Assembly: GCA_902622245.1 (NCBI GenBank)
Contig: CACNPC010000006.1
Coordinates: 1 to 64,000, forward strand
Length of the DNA stretch: 64,000 nt
From: an uncultured Pelagibacteraceae bacterium
GTDB taxonomy: Bacteria > Pseudomonadota > Alphaproteobacteria > Pelagibacterales > Pelagibacteraceae
Direction: 5' to 3'
The notes under the pieces were generated by a model that was not told the origin of the DNA, searched no databases, and saw only the letters and a program-made list of their open reading frames with translations. How positions within the stretch are numbered: position 1 is the first letter of the stretch; each line of letters begins with the position of its first letter. This document shows positions 46,202 to 56,460 of this stretch, piece after piece. A program made the position numbers and the translations under genes.

Positions 46202-46834
46202 ATGATTGCTCACGCAATAGTCTTTTATATATTTTCACTGATTGCAATTGTCTCTGCAATTATGGTAACTGTTTCGAAAAACACAGTTAACTCAGTTTTT
46301 TTTTTAATATTGGACTTTATTAGTATTTCTTGCCTATTCATCATGATTGGTGCCGAATTTTTAGGAATGATAATGCTTATTGTGTACGTTGGAGCAGTGG
46401 CAGTATTATTTTTATTTGTGGTTATGATGTTAAATGTTGCTCAACAAAAAAATGAATGGTTTAATTCTAGTGGAAGAAGTTCCCATATTCCAGTTGGTCT
46501 ATTAGTAAGTATAATTATATTTTTTGAATTAATTATTGTTATAGGTGGATGGAAATATAAACCAGATTTGTTAGATTCAATTGCGATTGAAATAAATACT
46601 GACTTAACAAATACTCAATCTTTAGGAAGCGTTATATATACTGATTATATTCATTTGTTTCAATTATCTGGAATGGTTTTATTAGTAGCCATGATAGGAG
46701 CAATTGTATTGACCTTCAGACAAAGATCTGGAGTAAAAAGACAAAGTTATTTCAAACAAATATCTAGAGATAGAAAAGATGGTATTGAATTAGTTGATGT
46801 TGAAAATAATAAAGGAGTTAAAATAGATGCTTAG
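46202..46834 (+). CDS. nuoJ: NADH-quinone oxidoreductase subunit J
   Basis: 210 residues, five transmembrane helices. '[25 protein letters not shown]' (TM3 with the pi-bulge of NuoJ) is diagnostic. Proton-path membrane subunit. Overlaps nuoK by 8 bp. Confidence 0.93.
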   Translation: MIAHAIVFYIFSLIAIVSAIMVTVSKNTVNSVFFLILDFISISCLFIMIGAEFLGMIMLIVYVGAVAVLFLFVVMMLNVAQQKNEWFNSSGRSSHIPVGLLVSIIIFFELIIVIGGWKYKPDLLDSIAIEINTDLTNTQSLGSVIYTDYIHLFQLSGMVLLVAMIGAIVLTFRQRSGVKRQSYFKQISRDRKDGIELVDVENNKGVKIDA

Positions 46835-47138
46835 TATTGGTCTTGGACATTACTTAACTCTCGCTGCTATTATATTCACAATTGGTATTGTGGGTATTTT
46901 TTTAAATAGAAAAAATATTATTGTTATATTGATGAGTATCGAATTAATACTTTTAGCTGTAAATATAAATTTAGTATCTTTTTCTATTTTTATTAACGAT
47001 CTGAGTGGCCAGGTTTTCACATTATTCATATTAACAGTGGCTGCAGCTGAGGCCGCAATAGGACTTGCAATTATAGTACTTTATTACAGAAACTCTGGAA
47101 CAATAAGAGTTGAAGAAATCGACAGATTGAAAGGGTAA
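46827..47138 (+). CDS. nuoK: NADH-quinone oxidoreductase subunit K
   Basis: 103 residues, three transmembrane helices with the conserved membrane Glu residues in '[15 protein letters not shown]' and '[13 protein letters not shown]'. MrpC-like subunit of the proton channel. Abuts nuoL. Confidence 0.95.
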   Translation: MLSIGLGHYLTLAAIIFTIGIVGIFLNRKNIIVILMSIELILLAVNINLVSFSIFINDLSGQVFTLFILTVAAAEAAIGLAIIVLYYRNSGTIRVEEIDRLKG

Positions 47139-49052
47139 ATGGAATATTTCATATTATTTTTACCTTTAATAGGTTCAATCATATCTGGTTTTTTTGGTAA
47201 AACTATTGGTGATAAATTATCTCAATTAATCACGTGTATTTTGGTTTTTATTTCGGCATTATTATCTTTATTCATATTTTTTAAAGTTGTTTCATCAGGA
47301 TATGAGCATAATGCAATTATTGCAACTTGGATTAATTCAGGATCTTTAAATGTAAATTGGTCAATTAAAGTTGACGCCCTGTCTGCAGTAATGTTAGTTG
47401 TAGTTACTCTAGTTTCATCCTTAGTTCATATCTATTCTGTTGGTTACATGTCTCACGACCCACATAAACCAAGATTTATGTCCTATTTATCATTATTTAC
47501 ATTCGCTATGTTAACCTTGGTAACATCAGATAATTTTTTGCAATTATTCTTTGGATGGGAAGGTGTTGGTCTTTGCTCGTACTTTTTAATAGGTTTTTGG
47601 TATAAAAAAGAGGCTGCTAACGCTGCTGCTATTAAGGCTTTTATAGTTAACAGAGTTGGGGACTTTGGTTTTGCATTAGGTATTTTTTTAATATTTTATA
47701 TTTTTGGCACAGTAAACTACGACGAAGTTTTTCTTAAAATACCTGAAATTATAGATCAAAAAATAAATTTCCTATCGTTTGAATTTAATACAATAGATTT
47801 AATTTGTTTATTACTTTTTATTGGAGCAATGGGAAAGTCTGCACAATTTTTGCTTCATACGTGGTTACCAGACGCTATGGAAGGGCCAACACCAGTATCC
47901 GCATTAATTCATGCAGCCACAATGGTTACAGCAGGAGTTTTTTTAGTGGTTAGATGTTCTCCAATTTATGAGTATTCAGAATTAGCTTTGTCTGTAATCA
48001 CCTTGGTTGGAATGACCACAGCTTTTTTTGCAGCTACAGTTGCATTAGTGCAAAAAGATATAAAAAAAATTATCGCTTATTCAACATGTAGTCAATTGGG
48101 ATACATGTTTTTTGCAGCAGGTGTTGGGGCATATAATGTTGCAATGTTTCATTTATTTACACATGCTTTTTTTAAAGCCCTACTTTTTTTAGGCTCTGGA
48201 TCAGTAATTCATTCATTTAAAGATGAACAAGACGTTACTAAGATGGGAGGAGTATTTAGAAAATTACCTTACACTTATGCATTAATGGTTGTTGGTACCT
48301 TGGCCTTAACAGGATTTCCTTTCTTATCTGGTTTTTATTCTAAAGATGCAATAATTGAATTTGCTTATATAAGTGACACAAAATTAGGAATTTATGCAGC
48401 TGGTATAGGTGTATTAACTGCTGTAATGACTTCAATATATTCATGGAGATTAATATTTAAAACTTTTCATGGAGATTATAAAAATAAAGATCTTAGCATA
48501 GATACAATGCACGAGTCTCCATTAAGTATGATGTTACCTTTGTTGTTATTAGCGGTCGGTGCTGTTTTTTCAGGCTTTCTATTTAAAGAATTGTTTATAG
48601 GTCATGATACAATGTACAACTTTTGGGGAGAGTCTATAAAATTTCTAGAACCATTAGGAAAAGAACATCCCCCAACTTGGTTTTTGTTTTTAACCCCTAC
48701 ATTGGTAGTACTAACAATTCCATTATCATATTATCTATTTGTTAAAAATACTAAAATTGTAGATGAAATAGTTTCTATAAACATGCCAGTTTACATTTTT
48801 CTCCAAAAAAAATGGTATTTTGACGAATTATATGATCAAATTTTTATTAAACCCTCAAAAAGTTTTGGAATATTTCTTTGGAAAAAAATTGATGGATTAA
48901 TAATCGATAAATTTGGACCAGATGGAATTTCAAACTTGATAAAACTTTTTTCTTTTAAAGCAGTAAAGTTTCAATCAGGATATATTTATCAGTATGCCTT
49001 TATAATGCTTCTAGGTTTTTCAATTCTATTAACTTTATTAATAGTAAAATAA
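47139..49052 (+). CDS. nuoL: NADH-quinone oxidoreductase subunit L
   Basis: 637 residues, antiporter-like subunit with the C-terminal lateral helix. 'FFGWEGVGLCSYFLIGFWY' holds the conserved Glu of TM5; 'LHTWLPDAMEGPTPVSALIHAATMVTAG' region and 'ALLFLGSGSVIH' follow. Distal proton-pumping subunit. Confidence 0.95.
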   Translation: MEYFILFLPLIGSIISGFFGKTIGDKLSQLITCILVFISALLSLFIFFKVVSSGYEHNAIIATWINSGSLNVNWSIKVDALSAVMLVVVTLVSSLVHIYSVGYMSHDPHKPRFMSYLSLFTFAMLTLVTSDNFLQLFFGWEGVGLCSYFLIGFWYKKEAANAAAIKAFIVNRVGDFGFALGIFLIFYIFGTVNYDEVFLKIPEIIDQKINFLSFEFNTIDLICLLLFIGAMGKSAQFLLHTWLPDAMEGPTPVSALIHAATMVTAGVFLVVRCSPIYEYSELALSVITLVGMTTAFFAATVALVQKDIKKIIAYSTCSQLGYMFFAAGVGAYNVAMFHLFTHAFFKALLFLGSGSVIHSFKDEQDVTKMGGVFRKLPYTYALMVVGTLALTGFPFLSGFYSKDAIIEFAYISDTKLGIYAAGIGVLTAVMTSIYSWRLIFKTFHGDYKNKDLSIDTMHESPLSMMLPLLLLAVGAVFSGFLFKELFIGHDTMYNFWGESIKFLEPLGKEHPPTWFLFLTPTLVVLTIPLSYYLFVKNTKIVDEIVSINMPVYIFLQKKWYFDELYDQIFIKPSKSFGIFLWKKIDGLIIDKFGPDGISNLIKLFSFKAVKFQSGYIYQYAFIMLLGFSILLTLLIVK

Positions 49053-49053
49053 T

Positions 49054-50550
49054 ATGAATTTTCCAATTCTATCATCATTAATTTTACTTCCAACAATAGG
49101 AGCTTTATTTATTTTTTTCGTTAGATCGTCTAATTCTAAATATCAAAGTAGCAAATATGTTGCCCTTTTTATAACTATAGCTAATTTTTTCTTGTCTTTA
49201 TATCTATGGATTGTTTTTGATAAATCTATAATTGAATTTCAGTTTGTTGAAGAAAGAGAATGGATTTCAGGATTTGTTAATTATAAAGTAGGAGTTGACG
49301 GGATATCAATTTTATTTATTTTACTTACTACATTCATTACTCCAATTTGTGTAATAACTGTAAATGCAACTATCAAAAATAGATTAAAAGATTTTTTAAT
49401 AGCAATCTTGATACTTGAAACATTTATGATTGGTGTATTTTGCTCGTTGGACCTAGTTGTATTTTATTTATTTTTTGAAGCTGGTCTTATACCGATGTTT
49501 TTAATTATTGGTATATGGGGCGGAGAAAGAAGAGTTTACTCAGCATTTAAATTCTTTTTATATACTTTGCTAGGTTCGGTCCTAATGTTAGTTGCTATCA
49601 TATCAATATATTGGATAACTGGTACAACAGATGTCATTAAGTTATACGAATTGGGTATCGACTCTAAGTACCAAAATTTATTGTGGTTAGCATTTTTTAG
49701 TTCCTTTGCTGTTAAAACACCAATGTGGCCAGTGCATACTTGGTTACCAGATGCTCATGTAGAGGCACCAACTGCTGGTTCAGTTTTACTAGCTGCAATA
49801 CTTTTAAAAATGGCTGGATATGGATTTATAAGGTTTTCTCTAGGTTTGTTTCCAGATGCTTCATTATATTTTGTTCCTTTAGTTTACACACTTAGTTTGA
49901 TAGCGATTATTTATACATCACTAGTAGCCTTAATGCAGGAAGATATGAAGAAACTAATAGCTTATTCGTCCGTAGCTCATATGGGATTTGTAACACTAGG
50001 TATTTTTACAATGACACAGCAAGGAATAGAAGGAAGTATTTTCCAAATGATAAGTCATGGTTTGGTATCTGCAGCACTATTTTTATGTGTTGGAGTTGTC
50101 TACGATAGACTTCATACAAGACTTATAAATAGATATGGAGGCTTAGTTTCTATAATGCCAAAGTACGCAATAGTTTTTATGGTTTTTACTTTAGGAGCTC
50201 TTGGATTACCTGGAACAAGTGGTTTTATTGGTGAATTTTTAGTTTTAATGGGTGCATTTAAAAAGAATATACTTGTAGCAACGATTGCAAGTCTAGGAGT
50301 GATCTTGGGGGCAGCATATATGCTTTGGTTATATAAGAGAATTATCTTTGGAAAATTAATTAATGAAGATGTAAAAAAAATGGTTGATTTAAAAAGATTT
50401 GAAATTGTTACATTATGGCTTTTAGTATTACCGATTATATTTTTTGGTTTTTATCCAGAACCTTTGATTAACTCTATAGAGGTATCAGTTGCAAACATGA
50501 TAGATATGAATGATTTAAACAAGATTAATAAATTAGCATTAGGCGATTAA
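49054..50550 (+). CDS. nuoM: NADH-quinone oxidoreductase subunit M
   Basis: 498 residues, antiporter-like, ~14 transmembrane helices. 'FYLFFEAGLIPMFLIIGIWGG' with the TM5 Glu, 'VHTWLPDAHVEAPTAGSVLLA' region, and 'IAYSSVAHMGFVTLGIF' identify it. One-base overlap with nuoN. Confidence 0.95.
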   Translation: MNFPILSSLILLPTIGALFIFFVRSSNSKYQSSKYVALFITIANFFLSLYLWIVFDKSIIEFQFVEEREWISGFVNYKVGVDGISILFILLTTFITPICVITVNATIKNRLKDFLIAILILETFMIGVFCSLDLVVFYLFFEAGLIPMFLIIGIWGGERRVYSAFKFFLYTLLGSVLMLVAIISIYWITGTTDVIKLYELGIDSKYQNLLWLAFFSSFAVKTPMWPVHTWLPDAHVEAPTAGSVLLAAILLKMAGYGFIRFSLGLFPDASLYFVPLVYTLSLIAIIYTSLVALMQEDMKKLIAYSSVAHMGFVTLGIFTMTQQGIEGSIFQMISHGLVSAALFLCVGVVYDRLHTRLINRYGGLVSIMPKYAIVFMVFTLGALGLPGTSGFIGEFLVLMGAFKKNILVATIASLGVILGAAYMLWLYKRIIFGKLINEDVKKMVDLKRFEIVTLWLLVLPIIFFGFYPEPLINSIEVSVANMIDMNDLNKINKLALGD

Positions 50551-51965
50551 TGGAAAATCTACAACTTATAATTCCAGAGTTATTTATATCAATAATGATC
50601 ATGTTTTTATTAATATTTGGGGTATTTAAGAAAAATAGTTCTCAACTAGTTTATAATTTAACAACAGTAAGTTTAGTTGCTGCTTTAGCTTTAATAATTA
50701 ACTTAGACACACAAATTCAATCATCATTATTCAATAATAGTTACAATATAGATAGTTTAGCTAGATTTATGAAAATTTTATTAATTTTATCTGGAATTTT
50801 TGTAATGCTGTCATCATCAAAATACGTTCAGATTAGTAAAATTAGCAAAATTGAATATCCAATTCTTATTTTATGCTCAATCTTAGGCATGATGGTGATG
50901 ATTAGTTCAAATGATCTTATTGTTTTTTACATGGGATTAGAATTGCAATCATTAGCATTATATGTGTTAGCATCATTTAATAGAGATAATTTACTCTCAA
51001 CAGAGTCTGGATTAAAATATTTTGTCTTAAGTGCTCTTTCATCTGGACTTTTATTATATGGGTGTTCACTTATTTATGGTTTTTCAGAAACGACTAATTT
51101 TAATCAAATTATGGTTAATACAAAAGAAATAGAATACGGATTAACTTTTGGAATAGTATTTATTTTAGTTGGATTAGCTTTTAAAATTTCTGCTGTTCCT
51201 TTCCATATGTGGGCACCTGATGTTTATCAAGGTTCACCAACATCTGTAACAGTCTTTTTCGCATTACTTCCAAAAATTGCTGCATTAACCGTATTTATTA
51301 GATTTCTATACATTCCTTTTTATGAATTAGGTGATCAGTGGCAAATGATAATTATATTTTTGTCTATTGCATCAATGGTATTTGGAGCAGTAGCAGCAAT
51401 TGGTCAAAAAAATCTAAAAAGACTAATAGCCTACAGCTCAATTAGTCATATGGGATACGCTCTTGCAGGTTTATCTACAGGTACAACGCAAGGTGTGCAG
51501 AGCTCTATTACATATATAACAATTTATCTTGTCATGAATTTAGCGTTTTTTAGTTGTTTGTTTATGCTTAAGCGAAACGATGAATATTATGAGAACATAG
51601 ATGATTTATCGGGTCTTTCAAAAAATCATCCGTTATTGTCATTATCATTGCTTGTTGTGCTATTCTCTTTAGCGGGAATACCTCCACTAGCTGGTTTTTT
51701 TGCAAAATTCTATATTTTTGTGTCTGTAATAAATGAAAAAATGTATTTTTTAGCAATAGTTGGACTGCTAGCAACAGTAATCGCTGCTTTTTATTATCTA
51801 AGAATAATCAAAATTATATATTTCGATCCAGAAAAAGAAAAATTTGAAACGAAACATAATTTAGGTTTAAAATTTACACTAGTAGCATCAACTTTTTTCA
51901 TTCTTGCTTACTTTATATATCCAAGTGGAATAGTAGATATGATCTCACAAATAAACATTAATTAA
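50550..51965 (+). CDS. nuoN: NADH-quinone oxidoreductase subunit N
   Basis: 471 residues, antiporter-like. 'FYMGLELQSLALYVLASF' with the TM5 Glu, 'FHMWAPDVYQGSPTSVTVF' and 'IAYSSISHMGYALAGL' are typical. Last nuo gene; its stop overlaps the start of the biotin ligase by one base, so birA and later genes are probably in the same transcript. Confidence 0.95.
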   Translation: MENLQLIIPELFISIMIMFLLIFGVFKKNSSQLVYNLTTVSLVAALALIINLDTQIQSSLFNNSYNIDSLARFMKILLILSGIFVMLSSSKYVQISKISKIEYPILILCSILGMMVMISSNDLIVFYMGLELQSLALYVLASFNRDNLLSTESGLKYFVLSALSSGLLLYGCSLIYGFSETTNFNQIMVNTKEIEYGLTFGIVFILVGLAFKISAVPFHMWAPDVYQGSPTSVTVFFALLPKIAALTVFIRFLYIPFYELGDQWQMIIIFLSIASMVFGAVAAIGQKNLKRLIAYSSISHMGYALAGLSTGTTQGVQSSITYITIYLVMNLAFFSCLFMLKRNDEYYENIDDLSGLSKNHPLLSLSLLVVLFSLAGIPPLAGFFAKFYIFVSVINEKMYFLAIVGLLATVIAAFYYLRIIKIIYFDPEKEKFETKHNLGLKFTLVASTFFILAYFIYPSGIVDMISQININ

Positions 51966-52483
51966 TGAAACTCAAAATTTATTCTTACAAGGGTGTCAAA
52001 AGCACTAATGATACAGCAATAAGATTAATCAAACAAAACATAAAACAAGGTATAGTTACTAGCGATATCCAGACTAATGGAAAAGGTCAAAGGGGAAAAA
52101 AATGGGTTTCTAAAAAAGGAAATCTTTTTATTTCAATATTTTTTCCTATTAGCGAAAGTCTAAATTTAAAAAAAATTACATTTTCAAATCTTAAAATAAT
52201 AAAAAATATTTTAAAAAATATTATTCCATATAAAATCAATATTAAACTACCAAATGATTTAAAAATAATGAATAAAAAGGTATGCGGAATTCTTCAAGAA
52301 ATAATTTATTATAATGAAATTAAATTTCTAATTATTGGAGTAGGTATTAATATAAAAAGTAGTCCAACAATAAAAGAATATGAAACTACCTATATAAATA
52401 AATTTAATAATAAAATTAATAAATCTAAAATTATAAATTTTATAAAAAATAACTTCGAAGAAAAATATTCTTATTATGAGTAA
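51965..52483 (+). CDS. birA: Biotin-[acetyl-CoA-carboxylase] ligase, minimal form
   Basis: 172 residues, only the catalytic core: no N-terminal DNA-binding domain and little or no C-terminal SH3-like domain (alphaproteobacterial BirA is commonly ~240). Biotinoyl-AMP loop 'TNGKGQRGKKW' (39-44 for GRGRRG); 'KLPND' at 94-98 instead of the near-universal KWPND; 'KKVCGILQE' and 'IIGVGINI' follow. It biotinylates the acetyl-CoA or propionyl-CoA carboxylase carrier. It cannot be a repressor. Position after nuoN is conserved in alphaproteobacteria. Eight-base overlap with coaX. Confidence 0.85.
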   Translation: MKLKIYSYKGVKSTNDTAIRLIKQNIKQGIVTSDIQTNGKGQRGKKWVSKKGNLFISIFFPISESLNLKKITFSNLKIIKNILKNIIPYKINIKLPNDLKIMNKKVCGILQEIIYYNEIKFLIIGVGINIKSSPTIKEYETTYINKFNNKINKSKIINFIKNNFEEKYSYYE

Positions 52484-53231
52484 TTTTTACATTATTGGAG
52501 ATATTGGAAACACAGATATAAAAATCTGTGTTTACAAAAATAAAAACATTGTCAAAAAAATCAGACTATCTACAAATAAAGTCAATTTAAAATATTTAAG
52601 AAAAAATTTAAATGTTTTGAGAAAATATGATAAAAAATTAAAACAAATTTTATTCTGCTCAGTTGTTCCTAACTGTTACAAGAAAATTAAAAATTATTTT
52701 AAATTATATTTTAATACTAATTGTAATGAGTTAAAAAATCTTAATTTAGGCAAATTATTAAGTATAAAAGTTAATAGAAAACAAATAGGCTCCGATAGGT
52801 TAGCTAATGCAATATCAGTAATTGACAATAAAAATAATTATATTGTAGTAGATTTTGGAACAGCAACTAATTTTGATGTAATCTCAGCAAATAGTTATAA
52901 CGGAGGGGTAATTGCTCCTGGAATAAATCTATCATTAGAAAATTTATCAAAAAAAGCATTTCTAATACCTAATGTAAAATTTAAAAAATCAAATAATGTT
53001 GTAGGTAAAAATACTATAAGTGCAATTAATTCAGGATTTTTCTTCGGTTATTCTGGTCTGATTGACAATATAATTCATTCCATTATTAAACAAACCAAAA
53101 AAAAATATAAAATAATATTTACTGGTGGACTAGCAAAAATGTTTAAAAATTCTTTAAAACTAAGAGTAAAAATAAAGTCTAATTTAACTACTGATGGAGT
53201 TTTAAAGGCTGCTATGTATTTAAATAAATGA
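52476..53231 (+). CDS. coaX: Type III pantothenate kinase
   Basis: 251 residues, ASKHA fold. 'GDIGNTDIKI' (D-x-GNT phosphate loop, residues 8-17), 'GSDRLANA', 'VVDFGTATNFDVI' and 'GGVIAPG' are the CoaX motifs. It phosphorylates pantothenate in the first step of CoA synthesis; this type uses a monovalent cation and is insensitive to CoA. Overlaps both neighbours by a few bases. Confidence 0.92.
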   Translation: MSNFYIIGDIGNTDIKICVYKNKNIVKKIRLSTNKVNLKYLRKNLNVLRKYDKKLKQILFCSVVPNCYKKIKNYFKLYFNTNCNELKNLNLGKLLSIKVNRKQIGSDRLANAISVIDNKNNYIVVDFGTATNFDVISANSYNGGVIAPGINLSLENLSKKAFLIPNVKFKKSNNVVGKNTISAINSGFFFGYSGLIDNIIHSIIKQTKKKYKIIFTGGLAKMFKNSLKLRVKIKSNLTTDGVLKAAMYLNK

Positions 53232-54886
53232 AAGAAGAATTAATTTTTTGCCCTTTAGGGGGATCTGGAGAAATTGGGATGAATATGAATTTATTCGCCT
53301 ATGGAAATCCAGATAATAGAAAATGGATAATTGTAGATATAGGGGTTACTTTTGCAGATGATGCAATTCCTGGAGTTGATTTAATATATCCTGACCCTGG
53401 ATTTATTGTTGATAAAAAAGATGACTTATTAGGTATTGTTCTAACTCATGCACATGAAGATCATATTGGTGCAATTGCTCATATATGGCCAAAACTAAAA
53501 TGTAAAATATTTGCTACTCCATTTACATCAGTGTTAATTTCAGAAAAATTTAAGGAAAAAAAAATTGATGTAACAGGATATCTAGAAGTTGTTCAATTAA
53601 ATAGCATTGTAGATCTAAGTCCTTTTAAAATAGAATTTGTTACATTAACACATTCTATACTAGAACCTAATGGACTAAAAATTGAAACACCTGTTGGAAA
53701 TATATTACACACTGGTGACTGGAAGTGTGATCCAGATCCATTAACTGGAGATAATATGAATTCAAAAAGATTAAAGGAAATTGGTGAAGAAGGTGTTTTG
53801 ACAATGATATGTGACTCAACAAACGTTTTTAGTGCAGGAAGAGCAGGATCTGAGCTCGATGTAAGAAAAAATATGCTAAAGATAATGGAAAGATTAAAGA
53901 AAAGGATAATTATTACTTCTTTCGCTTCAAATGTAGCTAGAATGGAGTCTGCCTTTTATTGTGCTGAAAAAACAGGTAGGCAAATTGCTTTGGTGGGCCG
54001 TTCAATGCATAGAATTTATAAAGCTGCTAGGCAATGTGGTTACTTGCAAAATGTTATTGAACCACTTGATGCAAGAGATGCAAAAAATATTTCAAGAGAA
54101 AAAATTGTTTACTTATGTACTGGTAGCCAAGGAGAGCCAATGGGTGCAATGAACCGTATTTCAAATTACACACATCCGGATGTTTTTGTTGAGAGAGGTG
54201 ATGCGGTTATATTTTCTTCAAAAATTATTCCAGGTAATGAAAAAAAGTTATATAAACTTCACAATCAATTAGTTAGAGAAGGTATAGAAGTAATTTCAGA
54301 AGATAGTGAATTTATTCATGTATCAGGACATCCAAACAGAGAAGATTTAAAGGATATGTATGACTGGATAAAGCCGAGATCTGTTATACCTGTTCATGGT
54401 GAACATAGACACATGATTGAACACATAAATTTTGCTAAAGAAATGCAAGTCCCATATCCAGTAAGAGTAGAAAATGGTGATATAGTAAGAATTTATCCAG
54501 GTGATAAACCTGAAGTCTATGATAAAGCACCAAGTGGAAGACTTTACGTAGACGGTTCAATAAGTGTGGAAGAAGATGCTCAATCTATTAAAGAGCGAAA
54601 AAATTTGTCTACCAACGGATTAATAGAAGCGACACTCGTAATAACTCCAAATGGAAATATTCACAACAAACCTTTATTAACTTTTAGAGGTTTGCCAATA
54701 TACCAAAAAGATGAATTCACATTTAATCTTGAAGAAGAAATTGAAAAAACGGCAAAAACTTTTTCTTTAAATAACAAAAAACAAGAATCAAATTTAATTG
54801 ATGCGCTTAAAATAACTTGTAGGAAGTATACAAAAGAAAAATTAGGAAAAAGACCTTACACAAATATAAATTTAGTGAGGATTTAA
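53228..54886 (+). CDS. rnj: Ribonuclease J
   Basis: 552 residues. Metallo-beta-lactamase motif 'LTHAHEDHIGAI' (H74, H76, D78, H79), 'LTHSILEPNGL', 'LHTGDWKCDPDP', beta-CASP motif 'CTGSQGEPMGAM' and 'HVSGHPNREDL', then 'VIPVHGEHRHM'. Exo/endoribonuclease of mRNA decay and rRNA maturation, standard in alphaproteobacteria alongside RNase E. Four-base overlap with coaX. Confidence 0.93.
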   Translation: MKEELIFCPLGGSGEIGMNMNLFAYGNPDNRKWIIVDIGVTFADDAIPGVDLIYPDPGFIVDKKDDLLGIVLTHAHEDHIGAIAHIWPKLKCKIFATPFTSVLISEKFKEKKIDVTGYLEVVQLNSIVDLSPFKIEFVTLTHSILEPNGLKIETPVGNILHTGDWKCDPDPLTGDNMNSKRLKEIGEEGVLTMICDSTNVFSAGRAGSELDVRKNMLKIMERLKKRIIITSFASNVARMESAFYCAEKTGRQIALVGRSMHRIYKAARQCGYLQNVIEPLDARDAKNISREKIVYLCTGSQGEPMGAMNRISNYTHPDVFVERGDAVIFSSKIIPGNEKKLYKLHNQLVREGIEVISEDSEFIHVSGHPNREDLKDMYDWIKPRSVIPVHGEHRHMIEHINFAKEMQVPYPVRVENGDIVRIYPGDKPEVYDKAPSGRLYVDGSISVEEDAQSIKERKNLSTNGLIEATLVITPNGNIHNKPLLTFRGLPIYQKDEFTFNLEEEIEKTAKTFSLNNKKQESNLIDALKITCRKYTKEKLGKRPYTNINLVRI

Positions 54887-55132
54887 TTGAGTATTACAGG
54901 CTCAATAGTTGTATATGTCTGCTTGTGGTGGATAGTTTTTTTTGCCATTCTTCCAATAGATGTAAATCGTGAAAAAAAGGGAAATATAGAAGGTGTTGAC
55001 CCTGGGGCCCCAGAAAATCCAAAAATAACTAAAAAAATAATTTATTGTACTTTAATTACATCTGGTATTTTTATAGTTATATATCTATTAGTAATTAATG
55101 AAATTTTAAATTTACGAAACTTTTTAAATTAA
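54887..55132 (+). CDS. DUF1467 family small membrane protein
   Basis: 81 residues with a TTG start on the base after the rnj stop. Two transmembrane helices flank a conserved loop: 'VYVCLWWIVFFAILPI', 'GVDPGAPENPKITKK', then 'LITSGIFIVIYLLV'. DUF1467 proteins occur next to proS and rnj throughout alphaproteobacteria; function unknown. Confidence 0.85.
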   Translation: MSITGSIVVYVCLWWIVFFAILPIDVNREKKGNIEGVDPGAPENPKITKKIIYCTLITSGIFIVIYLLVINEILNLRNFLN

Positions 55133-56460
55133 TGTTTTTTTCAAAATCATTTATTCCAATACTAAAAAATAATCCATCTGAAGCTAAAATTAAGTCACAT
55201 CAATTAATGTTGAGAGTAGGTATGATTAAACAGTCCTCTGCTGGTATCTATTCTTGGTTACCGCTTGGATTTAAAGTTATGAAAAAAATAGAACAAATAG
55301 TTCGAGAAGAACAAGACCGCGTCGGTGTTCAAGAAATATTAATGCCCACAATTCAATCATCTGAGATTTGGAAGGAAAGTGGACGATACGAAGATTATGG
55401 TGAAGAAATGTTAAGAATTAAGGATCGTCAAAATAGAGAAATGTTATATGGTCCAACTAATGAAGAACTTGTGACAGAGATTTTTAGATCTTCTTTTAAA
55501 TCATACAAATCTTTACCTCAATTATTATATCATATTCAGTGGAAATTTAGAGATGAGTTAAGGCCAAGATTTGGCATTATGAGATGCAGAGAATTTTATA
55601 TGAAAGATGCTTACTCTTTTGATTTAACAGATGATGATGCAATATTTTCGTACAATAAATTTTTCCTTTCATATTTAAGAACTTTTAAGAGATTAAATTT
55701 ATCAGCAATTCCCATGGCCGCTGATACTGGCCCTATCGGTGGAAATTTATCACATGAATTTATCATCCTTGCTGATACGGGTGAAAGTAAAATTTATACA
55801 GATAAAAGAATATTTGATGTAGATAGCTCCAAAACAATTCTTGAAAAAGACTCCTTAAGTATATTGAGAAAACAATATGAAAAATTTTATTCTGTGACAG
55901 ATGAAAAATTTAATAATGATGAATTTGAAAAATCTGTTCCACAAGACTTTAGAGTGAATACTAAAGGTATTGAAGTTGGTCACATTTTTTATTTTGGAGA
56001 CAAATATTCAAAACCAATGAATGCTGCTGTTGATTTCAATGGAAAAAAAGAATTTGTTAAAATGGGATCATATGGAATAGGTGTTTCTAGACTCGTTGGC
56101 GCCATAATTGAGGCAAAATACAATGCTAAAGATGGTGTTATGAAATGGCCTATGTCAGTAACGCCATATGATTGTGCGATTATACCAATGATAAATAAAA
56201 ATGATAAATCTAACTTAGAAAAGTCTATTGAAATATATGAATTTCTAAAATCAAAAAATATAGAAACAATCATAGACGATACAGACGAAAATATCTCAGC
56301 TAAAATCAAAAAATTTAATTTAATTGGAATTCCATATCAATTGATAATTGGAAGCAAATCTGATGGAAATTTATATGAGTTCAAAGAAGTTGATGGAGAA
56401 ACTCAAAAATTAAAAGTTGAAGATATAGCTTCACAAATAATAAAAGCTAAACAAAATTGA
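55132..56460 (+). CDS. proS: Prolyl-tRNA synthetase (alphaproteobacterial short type)
   Basis: 442 residues. Class II motifs: 'KQSSAGIYSWLPLG', 'EILMPTIQSSEIWKESGR' (motif 1 region), 'LLYHIQWKFRDELRPRFGIMRCREFYMKDAYSF' (motif 2; partial quotation of the region), and 'MGSYGIGVSRLVGAI' (motif 3). The editing INS domain between motifs 2 and 3 is absent, as is normal for this ProS type. C-terminal anticodon-binding domain from ~345. Overlaps lolC by 4 bp. Confidence 0.92.
   Translation: MFFSKSFIPILKNNPSEAKIKSHQLMLRVGMIKQSSAGIYSWLPLGFKVMKKIEQIVREEQDRVGVQEILMPTIQSSEIWKESGRYEDYGEEMLRIKDRQNREMLYGPTNEELVTEIFRSSFKSYKSLPQLLYHIQWKFRDELRPRFGIMRCREFYMKDAYSFDLTDDDAIFSYNKFFLSYLRTFKRLNLSAIPMAADTGPIGGNLSHEFIILADTGESKIYTDKRIFDVDSSKTILEKDSLSILRKQYEKFYSVTDEKFNNDEFEKSVPQDFRVNTKGIEVGHIFYFGDKYSKPMNAAVDFNGKKEFVKMGSYGIGVSRLVGAIIEAKYNAKDGVMKWPMSVTPYDCAIIPMINKNDKSNLEKSIEIYEFLKSKNIETIIDDTDENISAKIKKFNLIGIPYQLIIGSKSDGNLYEFKEVDGETQKLKVEDIASQIIKAKQN

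Noticed and set aside
55132-56460. ProS as a truncated enzyme
   Set aside because: Lack of the INS editing domain is normal for the alphaproteobacterial ProS type.
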